DNA of 5,101 nucleotides from Brachyspira catarrhinii. Its GTDB lineage: Bacteria > Spirochaetota > Brachyspiria > Brachyspirales > Brachyspiraceae. Positions 1-5,013 of this stretch are shown here, piece by piece. The stretch is from assembly GCF_005518285.1 (NCBI RefSeq), contig NZ_SJDU01000161.1, positions 1-5,101 of the forward strand, in the 5' to 3' direction. The position numbers were made by a program, and so were the translations under genes. Under the pieces are notes generated by a model. It made no database searches. It saw nothing but the letters and a program-made list of their open reading frames with translations, and had not been told where the DNA came from. The number at the start of each line of letters is the position of its first letter. The stretch's first letter is position 1.

Positions 1-94
1 GATTATTGTTTTGACTTTGATTGTCGTTTTGATTATTATTACAGCCAATTAACGCAAAAACCGTAATAATAATTGTTAGGATTTTTTTTAACAT
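1..94 (-). CDS. Lipoprotein, N-terminal fragment (runs off left edge)
   Basis: Only the first 31 codons lie in the window. They encode a basic start (MLKK), a hydrophobic stretch (about residues 5-16) and a lipobox ending L15-I16-G17-C18. A very Asn/Gln-rich stretch follows, typical of the flexible tether after a lipidated cysteine. The protein is therefore predicted to be exported by Sec, lipid-modified on C18 and anchored in the envelope; the mature function cannot be seen. An AGGAGA ribosome binding site lies at 101-106, 6 nt before the ATG. The gap to the aldo/keto reductase upstream is only 18 bp, so it is very likely co-transcribed and is the third exported member of this cluster. The start and signal are clear; everything about its activity is unknown. 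Confidence 0.8.
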   Translation of the reverse strand, partial: MLKKILTIIITVFALIGCNNNQNDNQSQNNN

Positions 95-112
95 TTTTAT
101 TCTCCTTTTAAT

Positions 113-946
113 TTAATATTCTAATAAAAATTTTACTATCTCGTCAACGCTATCGGGCGGGAATAAACTTTTATTCGTATCCATAGATTTTATTTTATTC
201 ATATCGTCTTCGGAAAGTTCGAAATCAAAAATATTAAAATTTTCAATCATTCTTTCCTTATGAACGCTCTTTGGAATTACCGCGATATTTCTTTGGACAA
301 GCCAACGCAAAATTACTTGAGCCGCCGTCTTGTCGTATTTCGAGCCAATGTTTTTCAAAGTTTCGTTTTCGACAAGTTTTCCTCTTGCAAGCGGAGACCA
401 AGATTCTATTTGAGTTCCGTAATTTTTCATTATCTCTTTATCGAACTCTCTTTGAAATAATGGATGAACTTCTATTTGATTAACCGCTGGCTTTATTTTA
501 TTATGTTTTGCCAAATCTACCAATTTATCTGGATAGAAATTGCAAACTCCAATCGCTCTGATTTTTTTATTTTCATGCAATTCTTCCATAGCTCGCCAAG
601 AACCGTAATAATCGTTGAAAGGTAGATGGATTAAATACAAATCCAAATAATCGAGGCGCAATTTTTCCATAGAAGCCTCAAAACCTTTTTTAGTTTTTTC
701 GTATCCCGCATCGGTAATCCATAATTTAGTCGTTATAAATAATTCTTTTCTATTTATACCGCTTTCTTTTATGGCATCTCCAACCGCTTTCTCGTTGAAG
801 TATGCAGAGGCTGTGTCGATTAATCTGTAGCCGACTTCCAAAGCGTCCAAAACCGCTCTCTTGCATTCGTCATAATCTTCTATTTGAAAAACGCCGAAAC
901 CCAATATTGGCATTTCCACGCCGTTATTTAATTTTACATTTTGCAT
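113..946 (-). CDS. Aldo/keto reductase, DkgA (2,5-diketo-D-gluconate reductase) type
   Basis: A 277-residue cytosolic (beta/alpha)8 oxidoreductase, full length for the family. It is expected to reduce aldehydes or ketones with NADPH. The catalytic tetrad is visible: D44, Y49 (DTASAYFNE), K74 (TTKLW) and H107 (LIHLP). Other family signatures are GVCNF near 133-137, NQIEVHP at 156-162, and the C-terminal NADP-phosphate segment IPKSVHKERM at 224-233, with K226, S227 and R232. The overall pattern (GYRLIDTA, RKELFITTKLW, ESWSPLARG) resembles E. coli DkgA, which handles methylglyoxal and related carbonyls. The exact substrate is not readable from sequence. The ATG at 946 is chosen because AAGGAGA (953-959) sits 6 nt upstream. 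The start abuts a short hairpin repeat also found before the dehydrogenase gene. It follows the CMD lipoprotein gene after 42 bp and probably belongs to the same operon. The family is certain; DkgA-like physiology is inferred. Confidence 0.93.
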   Translation of the reverse strand: MQNVKLNNGVEMPILGFGVFQIEDYDECKRAVLDALEVGYRLIDTASAYFNEKAVGDAIKESGINRKELFITTKLWITDAGYEKTKKGFEASMEKLRLDYLDLYLIHLPFNDYYGSWRAMEELHENKKIRAIGVCNFYPDKLVDLAKHNKIKPAVNQIEVHPLFQREFDKEIMKNYGTQIESWSPLARGKLVENETLKNIGSKYDKTAAQVILRWLVQRNIAVIPKSVHKERMIENFNIFDFELSEDDMNKIKSMDTNKSLFPPDSVDEIVKFLLEY

Positions 947-952
947 GTAATT

Positions 953-982
953 TCTCCTTCGCCATAGGGAGTGCCTTTGGCA
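953..982 (-). repeat. Hairpin repeat carrying a ribosome binding site, copy A
   Basis: On the minus strand this block reads TGCCAAAGG, a short CACTC loop, CCTATGGC, then GAAGGAGA. The arms GCCAAAGG and CCTATGGC pair at 7 of 8 positions (one A:A mismatch), giving a small GC-rich stem in AT-rich surroundings. Its last bases are the Shine-Dalgarno sequence of the aldo/keto reductase gene. A near-identical block lies at 4417-4445 before the dehydrogenase start; they differ by one substitution and one inserted base. I infer a dispersed intergenic element. It may affect mRNA stability or translation. Confidence 0.75.
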
Positions 983-988
983 TATTTA

Positions 989-1453
989 TCATTCTTTATA
1001 AACTTCGGTTGCAAAAGAAAACATCGACCAGCCTTTTGTCCATCCCGTGTAAAAAGATAATTGAGTTATGATTTCAACCATCTCCTCTTTTGTAATTCCG
1101 TTTTCTTTAGCTTTTTCCAAATGCGATTTAATAGAAGTGTCCGTCACTCCCGCTCCCATTAAAGCGGCGATTGTGATTAAACTTCTGTCTCTCGGCGATA
1201 ATTCTTTTTCTCTGCCCCAAATCTGCCCGAATAATATATCGTCATTAATCGATGCGAATAACGGAGCAAAATCTCCAAGATAATCTCTTCCGTCCGTAAC
1301 CGCGCTTTTATTTGTCTCATTGGTAGAAATTTTTAAACTATCGTTTGTAGATAATTTTGTTTCGTTATTTATATTATTATCGCTATTGCTATTGCATGAA
1401 ACGATATTAATAATTATTGTTATTATAAATAAAGATTTAAAAAATATATTCAT
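989..1453 (-). CDS. Carboxymuconolactone decarboxylase (CMD) family lipoprotein
   Basis: A 154-residue protein. Residues 1-20 form a signal peptide (NIFFK, a run of Ile/Phe, then I-V-S-C20), so it should be exported and lipidated at C20. Residues 21-50 are an Asn/Ser/Thr/Lys-rich linker. Residues about 55-153 are one CMD domain, with the family pattern LSPRDRSLITIAALMGAG (85-102), SH111LEKAKENGITKEEM, and a C-terminal QLSFYTGW. The domain has no cysteine, so the CxxC redox centre of AhpD-type peroxidases is absent and a peroxidase role like AhpD is unlikely. CMD family members include decarboxylases and many proteins of unknown activity; no substrate is evident. The domain matches the cytosolic copy at 2149-2514 at 92 of 103 residues. 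The start is supported by AAGGAGA at 1460-1466, 6 nt upstream, within an 18-bp gap after the flavodoxin gene. Family and export are well supported; function is unknown. Confidence 0.88.
   Translation of the reverse strand: MNIFFKSLFIITIIINIVSCNSNSDNNINNETKLSTNDSLKISTNETNKSAVTDGRDYLGDFAPLFASINDDILFGQIWGREKELSPRDRSLITIAALMGAGVTDTSIKSHLEKAKENGITKEEMVEIITQLSFYTGWTKGWSMFSFATEVYKE
995..1303 (-). repeat. Direct repeat, copy 1 of duplicated CMD domain
   Basis: This 309-bp segment encodes residues 51-153 of the CMD lipoprotein. It aligns without gaps to 2152-2460, with about 36 mismatches by hand count (roughly 88% identity); 92 of 103 codons encode the same residue. Similarity stops at the upstream side, where this copy continues into a linker and signal peptide. 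It is a gene duplication, not a mobile element. Confidence 0.9.
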
Positions 1454-1471
1454 TGTTTTTCTCCTTAAAAA

Positions 1472-2128
1472 TTATTTATTTATACCTATTTTCTCTATCC
1501 AATCCCTAACCGTATTTTTCTCTCTTCCAATGTTTGCGCCTCTAATAGCCAAGCCTTCCGTTATGGTAGAATTAGGGCATACGGCTTTTATATCCGTTAA
1601 ACTTCTTCCCATCCTCGAACCTTCATGCGTGCATATCGGAGCTATTGTTTTACCCGAAAAATCGTTATCTTGCAAAAATCTTTTCACTATTTGAGGCATC
1701 GTTCCCCACCAATTTGGATAGCATAATATTATCGCATCGTAAGAAGATAGATTATTTATTTTATTTTTAATTTCTGGCAAATAATTATTGTCTAATTCTT
1801 CCCTTGCTTGTTCGGTAGTTTCCATTGGTTGTCGCGGATAAGGTTGAGCGGGGACAATTTCAAATATATCGCCTCCCGTTATCTCTTTCGCGTATTCCGC
1901 CGCGGTTTTTGAGTTTCCGCCCCAGCTAAAATAAGCGACAAGAATTTTGCTTTTACTATTGTTATCGTTTGCCGCAATATTAATAGCGTCTGCAGAATTT
2001 TCTTTATAATCCGCAGTTGTAATATTCGCGTTTTCAGTCGTATTGTTTTGAGCGTTCGCTTTATTGCTGCAAGAAAACAATACGAAACTTGCAAGCAATA
2101 AAGTTATAATTTTTAATGTTTTAGTCAT
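1472..2128 (-). CDS. Exported flavodoxin (Flavodoxin_4-like) lipoprotein
   Basis: A 218-residue protein. Residues 1-20 are a lipoprotein signal (MTKTLK, hydrophobic core, L17-F18-S19-C20), and 21-60 a low-complexity Asn/Thr/Ala linker. Residues 61-218 are a flavodoxin fold: first strand KILVAYFSWGGNSKTAA (61-77) with the FMN phosphate loop S68-x-x-G-N-S-K-T, then YPNWWGTMP (137-145) as in the Flavodoxin_4 group, and GLAIRGANI (192-200) near the C-terminus. It should bind FMN and carry or transfer electrons, but outside the cytoplasm. The ATG at 2128 has the window's strongest Shine-Dalgarno used for a gene, AGGAGG (2135-2140), 6 nt upstream. It lies 20 bp after the cytosolic CMD gene and 18 bp before the exported CMD gene, so all three are translated from one message. 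The redox partner and the route of FMN loading outside the cytoplasm are unknown. Confidence 0.9.
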   Translation of the reverse strand: MTKTLKIITLLLASFVLFSCSNKANAQNNTTENANITTADYKENSADAINIAANDNNSKSKILVAYFSWGGNSKTAAEYAKEITGGDIFEIVPAQPYPRQPMETTEQAREELDNNYLPEIKNKINNLSSYDAIILCYPNWWGTMPQIVKRFLQDNDFSGKTIAPICTHEGSRMGRSLTDIKAVCPNSTITEGLAIRGANIGREKNTVRDWIEKIGINK

Positions 2129-2134
2129 CTCCGA

Positions 2135-2140
2135 CCTCCT
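2135..2140 (-). promoter_or_regulatory. Ribosome binding site of the flavodoxin lipoprotein gene
   Basis: A full AGGAGG, 6 nt before the ATG at 2128. Most other genes here use AAGGAGA, and the iron-sulfur-type flavoprotein gene uses only AAGGA, so this gene may be translated more strongly than its neighbours. Confidence 0.8.
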
Positions 2141-2148
2141 ATTTTTTG

Positions 2149-2514
2149 TTATTTATAAATTTCCATTGCAAAAGAAAACATTACCCAGCCTTTACTCCAG
2201 CCCGTGTAAAAAGATAATTGAGTTATAATTTCAACCATCTCCTCTTTTGTGATTCCGTTCTCTTTAGCTCTTTCTATATGCGATTTCATTGATTTGTCCA
2301 TAACTCCCGCTCCCATCAAGGCGGCGATTGTGATTAAACTTCTATCTCTCGGCGATAATTCTTTTTCTCTACTCCAAACCTGCCCGAATAATATATCGTC
2401 ATTAATTGAAGCGAAAAGAGGCGCAAAATCTCCGAGATAATCTCGCCCGTCCGTAACCGCATTTTTAGATAATTTTGTTTTTTTATTCGTTTTATCATTG
2501 TCGTTTATACTCAT
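2149..2514 (-). CDS. Cytosolic CMD family protein, paralogue of the lipoprotein copy
   Basis: A 121-residue CMD-fold protein with no signal peptide. Residues 1-18 are a hydrophilic Asn/Lys/Thr stretch and residues 19-121 the domain. The same signatures as the exported copy are present: LSPRDRSLITIAALMGAG (53-70), H79, KENGITKEEM, QLSFYTGW. The protein contains no cysteine at all, so it lacks the AhpD CxxC centre. Length fits the small single-domain CMD proteins (PcaC gamma-subunit size), but nothing nearby points to a beta-ketoadipate pathway, so I do not call it a true 4-carboxymuconolactone decarboxylase. AAGGAGA at 2519-2525, 4 nt before the ATG at 2514, supports the start. No hydrophobic leader is encoded upstream in frame. 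It sits 36 bp after the iron-sulfur-type flavoprotein gene and 20 bp before the flavodoxin gene. It could handle the same substrate inside the cell that its twin meets outside. Confidence 0.88.
   Translation of the reverse strand: MSINDNDKTNKKTKLSKNAVTDGRDYLGDFAPLFASINDDILFGQVWSREKELSPRDRSLITIAALMGAGVMDKSMKSHIERAKENGITKEEMVEIITQLSFYTGWSKGWVMFSFAMEIYK
2152..2460 (-). repeat. Direct repeat, copy 2 of duplicated CMD domain
   Basis: The partner of 995-1303, same orientation, starting 1157 bp away. It encodes residues 19-121 of the cytosolic CMD protein. Homologous recombination between the two copies would delete the flavodoxin gene and fuse the CMD copies into one. Confidence 0.9.
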
Positions 2515-2550
2515 TTTTTCTCCTTTTTTTAAAATTAATTTTTTTACTTT

Positions 2551-3189
2551 CTATTGAATAAAATTTGTAAACACAGGCTCTTCTCTTTTAGGCAAAGCGA
2601 CATTATATTTATTTGCAATTTCCTTGCATCGAAGAAAATAAGCCATATTCCTTGCCAAAACTCGCATCGTTTGAAGCCCTTCCAAATCTCGCTCTACTTC
2701 TTCAATAGTATCTCCATGAACCATATTCCAATAGCATGAAGAAACTACGAACATTTCATGCAAAGTCAAATATTTATTGAGTTGGTCGAAAGTAGCCGTA
2801 GTTCCCGCTCTTCTTGCCGACACAACTACCGCCGCTGGCTTCAAATAAAAAGCCTTGTTATCGTTGCCCACAAGTTCCGAAATAAAAGCTCTGTCCATAA
2901 ACGAAGTTATAGAACCGCTTGCGGAGGCGTAATGAACGGGGCTTCCGAATACGAAACCGTCCGATTCTCTCGCCAAAGTTATAAATTTTTCCACTACTTC
3001 GTCTTTGAGTATGCATTTGCCTTCCCGCTCGCAAGTATGACAATCCGTGCATCCCGAAATCGGTTTTCGTCCTATCCAAAAAATCTCGCTTTCAATATTT
3101 TCTTCTTTAAGAGTATTCGCAATTTCGGTTAAAGCTCTGTTTGTGCATTTGTTTTTATTCGGGCTTCCGTTTACTAATAATACTTTCAT
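2551..3189 (-). CDS. NAD(P)H-dependent FMN reductase-like flavoprotein with iron-sulfur-flavoprotein Cys motif
   Basis: A 212-residue cytosolic flavodoxin-like protein. The N-terminus MKVLLVNGSPNKNKCTNRAL is the family's first strand plus FMN-phosphate loop (N7-G8-S9-P10 to T16-N17). Residues 46-59 hold G-C47-x2-C50-x2-C53-x5-C59, the compact cysteine motif that binds a 4Fe-4S cluster in archaeal and clostridial iron-sulfur flavoproteins. FGSPVHYASASGSITSFMDRA (80-100) is the second FMN-contacting loop. Known family members move electrons or reduce flavins, quinones, nitro compounds or oxygen species; the substrate here is unknown. The motif also occurs in flavin reductases not shown to bind a cluster, so the Fe-S centre is a prediction. 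The ribosome binding site is weak (AAGGA at 3198-3202, 8 nt before the ATG). It follows the dehydrogenase after 49 bp and precedes the cytosolic CMD gene by 36 bp, consistent with one operon. Confidence 0.87.
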   Translation of the reverse strand: MKVLLVNGSPNKNKCTNRALTEIANTLKEENIESEIFWIGRKPISGCTDCHTCEREGKCILKDEVVEKFITLARESDGFVFGSPVHYASASGSITSFMDRAFISELVGNDNKAFYLKPAAVVVSARRAGTTATFDQLNKYLTLHEMFVVSSCYWNMVHGDTIEEVERDLEGLQTMRVLARNMAYFLRCKEIANKYNVALPKREEPVFTNFIQ

Positions 3190-3238
3190 TATATTTTTCC
3201 TTTTCTTTTTTTATTTAATTTTTTATTTTCAAATAATC

Positions 3239-4411
3239 TTACAGACACATTTTTAAGATTTTTATAACATCGTTTTTATCCAATGGAACAAAAGCATATT
3301 CAAGAAATCCGTATTTCACGGAATTTGAAGCCATCTCTTCAAAATGTTCCTCTCCTATTCCAAGCTCGGTTAAACTCATAGGAATTCCCAAACTTTTGAA
3401 AAACTTTTCCGTTAAATCTATGGATTTTTTAGAGATTTCCAATTTTTCCAAATTTGAATCTATATCCCATACATTGATTCCGTAATTTGCAAATCTTTTT
3501 AAAATCTCTTCGTTTGCTTTTTCGTTTAATATATAACGCATCCATCGAATAGTAATAATCGCAAGTCCTACGCCATGTGTCGTGTCGTAATAACCGTTTA
3601 ACTCATGCTCTATTCCATGACAACTGAAAGCCGTTATTCTACTTCCCAAAGAAAGTATTCCATTATCGGCAATCGAACTCGCCCACATCAATTGTCCTCT
3701 CGCTTCGTAATCTTTGGGGTTTTCTATCGCTTTCGGAAGATATTTTATTACCGTTTTTAGAACCGCTTCGCAAAGTTTATCCGCAAGAAACGGACTATAA
3801 GGAACAAAATACTGCTCCAAAATATGAGAAATAATATCGACAGAACCAGCCGCCGTTTGATAAGCCGAAACCGTAAAAGTATATTCGGGGTCGAGTATAG
3901 AGGTTTTAGGACGAATCAATTCGCTTTCGTATCCTAATTTTTCATTTTCGCTTTTATTCGCTATGATAGCTCCAGCATCGTATTCGCTTCCCGTAGCCGA
4001 TAAAGTCAAAACCGTTATTATTGGCAAAGCTGTTTCAGTTTTTATCGATTTTTTAATCATATCCCATGCATCCTCTTTACAGAAAGTAGCCGCCGATATT
4101 ATTTTAGCGCAATCGATTACGCTTCCGCCTCCAACGGCAAGAACTACTTCTATAGAATGTTCTCTGCAAAGTTTTACTCCTTCTCTAACGCTTTCGATTT
4201 TAGGATTTGGCTTTACTCCGTTTAATTCGTGAATTTCAAAATCTTTAAGCAAATTTATTACGGTGTCGTATAATCCTATTTTTTTAATAGAACCTCCGCC
4301 GTAAACCAGAAGGACTTTTTTTCCGTATTTTTTAATCTCGTTTGGAAGATTTGAAATCTGTCCTTTTCCAAAAAATATTTGCGTATTTGAGTTAAATTGA
4401 AAATTTTCCAT
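3239..4411 (-). CDS. Iron-containing alcohol/aldehyde dehydrogenase, YqhD/BdhA type
   Basis: A 390-residue group III metal-dependent dehydrogenase, cytosolic, expected to interconvert aldehydes and alcohols with NADPH. The cofactor loop YGGGS is at 37-41 and VGGGSVIDCAK at 93-103. The metal site reads D192 and H196 (SVDIISH), H265 (CHGIEHE) and H279 (THGVGLAI). This is the same set and spacing as the D194/H198/H267/H281 ligands I recall for E. coli YqhD, and GGGS in the first loop is associated there with NADPH preference. YqhD-like enzymes detoxify short aldehydes; BdhA-like ones act in butanol formation. Sequence alone does not decide, but the nearby DkgA-type reductase favours aldehyde removal. 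The start is set at 4411 because AAGGAGA (4417-4423) lies 5 nt before it and MENFQFN is a natural family N-terminus. The in-frame ATG at 4429 would add MAKEKK but lies inside a repeat hairpin and upstream of that ribosome binding site. First gene of the enzyme operon, with its own likely promoter. Confidence 0.94.
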   Translation of the reverse strand: MENFQFNSNTQIFFGKGQISNLPNEIKKYGKKVLLVYGGGSIKKIGLYDTVINLLKDFEIHELNGVKPNPKIESVREGVKLCREHSIEVVLAVGGGSVIDCAKIISAATFCKEDAWDMIKKSIKTETALPIITVLTLSATGSEYDAGAIIANKSENEKLGYESELIRPKTSILDPEYTFTVSAYQTAAGSVDIISHILEQYFVPYSPFLADKLCEAVLKTVIKYLPKAIENPKDYEARGQLMWASSIADNGILSLGSRITAFSCHGIEHELNGYYDTTHGVGLAIITIRWMRYILNEKANEEILKRFANYGINVWDIDSNLEKLEISKKSIDLTEKFFKSLGIPMSLTELGIGEEHFEEMASNSVKYGFLEYAFVPLDKNDVIKILKMCL

Positions 4412-4416
4412 TTTTT

Positions 4417-4423
4417 TCTCCTT
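4417..4423 (-). promoter_or_regulatory. Ribosome binding site deciding the dehydrogenase start
   Basis: AAGGAGA, 5 nt before the ATG at 4411. It lies downstream of the alternative ATG at 4429, so it can only serve the inner start. It is the terminal part of repeat copy B. Confidence 0.85.
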
Positions 4424-4445
4424 CGCCATAGGCGTGCCTTTGGCA
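4417..4445 (-). repeat. Hairpin repeat carrying a ribosome binding site, copy B
   Basis: On the minus strand: TGCCAAAGGC, AC, GCCTATGGC, then GAAGGAGA. The arms GCCAAAGGC and GCCTATGGC are complementary at 8 of 9 positions, the realistic fold being an 8-bp stem with one mismatch and a CACG tetraloop. It ends in the Shine-Dalgarno of the dehydrogenase gene, exactly as copy A (953-982) does for the aldo/keto reductase. It contains an ATG that falls in frame with the dehydrogenase. Confidence 0.75.
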
Positions 4446-4460
4446 GTATTTTTATAATTT

Positions 4461-4488
4461 TTTATAATTTTTATTTTTATACTTTCAA
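4461..4488 (-). promoter_or_regulatory. Candidate sigma-70-type promoter of the enzyme operon
   Basis: TTGAAA (4488-4483), a 16-bp spacer, then TATAAA (4466-4461), about 50 bp before the dehydrogenase start. Transcription would begin near 4453-4455, leaving a roughly 40-nt leader that contains hairpin repeat B. The region is so AT-rich that alternative -10 boxes exist (a second TTATAAA lies 10 bp downstream), so the exact placement is uncertain. Confidence 0.5.
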
Positions 4489-4504
4489 GTAAAATTTAGA
4501 TATT

Positions 4505-4519
4505 GTCTTAATATAAGAC
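4505..4519. promoter_or_regulatory. Perfect 15-bp palindrome, candidate MarR operator
   Basis: GTCTTA-ATA-TAAGAC: two perfect 6-bp arms around a 3-bp centre, in the gap between the regulator gene and the dehydrogenase. It is the best dyad in this gap and has the size of MarR-family sites. It ends 17 bp upstream of the proposed -35 box. One arm plus flank (4512-4523) recurs at the regulator's own promoter with 11 of 12 bases matching. Binding is inferred, not shown. Confidence 0.5.
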
Positions 4520-4545
4520 TAATACTTTAAAAAAATAACTACATT

Positions 4546-4986
4546 TTAATACCTCCTTAAAATATTTATGCAATGCTCCGTAAAGGATTTTGTCATTTTA
4601 AGCAAAGCTTCTCTCTCTTCTTTTGTCAGTTTTTCCATAGCCTTATATTCGGCGTTTCTAACTTTCAAAAGAATACTTTCTGCGTATTTTTTACCAGCAT
4701 CCGTAAAATGAATAGTCTTCATTCTTCTGTTTTCGGGAAGCTCCTCAAGTTTGAGAAACCCCTTTTTATAGAAATAAGTTATCGCTCCGTTTACGGTTTG
4801 CTTCGGAAGAAAAAGCGACTCGGATATAATTTTTTGAGTGCAATTTTCGGTTTTAAAAACCACATCCAAAATCAAAAGATTCGTATATGAAAGCCCGACA
4901 GATTTCGCATATTCTTCGTAAGACAAATTCCAATCTTGCAAATACTTGCAATATTCTTTAATTTGTTCTTTCAAAATATTATCCAT
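4546..4986 (-). CDS. MarR-family transcriptional regulator
   Basis: A 146-residue protein, normal MarR length, with a helical N-terminus, a winged helix-turn-helix and a helical dimerisation C-terminus. The DNA-binding part runs about 40-100: CTQKIISESLFLPKQTV (49-65) covers the helix-turn-helix, GAITYFYKKGFLKLEE follows, and the wing is PENRRMKTIHFTDAGKKY (84-101), which carries the family's basic wing and T-x-x-G signature. Cysteines are at 13, 49 and 139; C13 lies in helix 1, near where OhrR and HypR-type sensors carry a reactive cysteine, so redox or electrophile sensing is conceivable. The start is placed at 4986 because GAGGTT (4993-4998) lies 6 nt upstream and the promoter ends at 5036. 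The longer frame begins with a TTG at 5064 that is the first half of the -35 box. It heads the cluster in the same orientation and probably controls it and itself. Confidence 0.9.
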   Translation of the reverse strand: MDNILKEQIKEYCKYLQDWNLSYEEYAKSVGLSYTNLLILDVVFKTENCTQKIISESLFLPKQTVNGAITYFYKKGFLKLEELPENRRMKTIHFTDAGKKYAESILLKVRNAEYKAMEKLTKEEREALLKMTKSFTEHCINILRRY

Positions 4987-4992
4987 AATTTT

Positions 4993-4998
4993 AACCTC
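4993..4998 (-). promoter_or_regulatory. Ribosome binding site deciding the regulator start
   Basis: GAGGTT, 6 nt before the ATG at 4986. It lies between the promoter and that ATG and fixes the shorter start. Confidence 0.65.
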
Positions 4999-5013
4999 AA
5001 AAGTATTGATATA

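Noticed and set aside
1068..1283. Plus-strand open frame antisense to the exported CMD gene, with a similar frame at 2249-2440
   Set aside because: The two antisense peptides resemble each other only because the CMD genes beneath them are duplicates. No ribosome binding site or promoter supports them, and the minus-strand reading gives a known domain.
989..2514. AhpD-type peroxidase activity for the CMD proteins
   Set aside because: The CxxC redox centre is absent; the cytosolic copy has no cysteine and the exported copy only the lipidated one.
2858..3079. Minus-strand second frame inside the iron-sulfur-type flavoprotein gene
   Set aside because: It overlaps the conserved cysteine motif and FMN loop of the real frame; its Arg-rich translation is typical of a frame-shifted shadow.
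3963..4232. Plus-strand 89-residue open frame inside the dehydrogenase gene
   Set aside because: It is the shadow of a well-conserved dehydrogenase segment holding the GGGS cofactor loops; it has no recognisable domain or ribosome binding site.
953..4445. Treating the two hairpin repeats as ends of a transposable element
   Set aside because: They are in the same orientation, no transposase lies between them, and the genes between form a coherent operon.
4505..4519. Reading the palindrome as a terminator of the regulator gene
   Set aside because: The stem is only 6 bp and AT-rich, and on the minus strand it is not followed by a T-run, so it is a poor terminator and better read as a protein-binding dyad.
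4573..4890. Plus-strand 105-residue open frame opposite the regulator gene
   Set aside because: It is opposite the MarR winged-helix domain; the translation is low-complexity Phe/Lys/Ser without family features.
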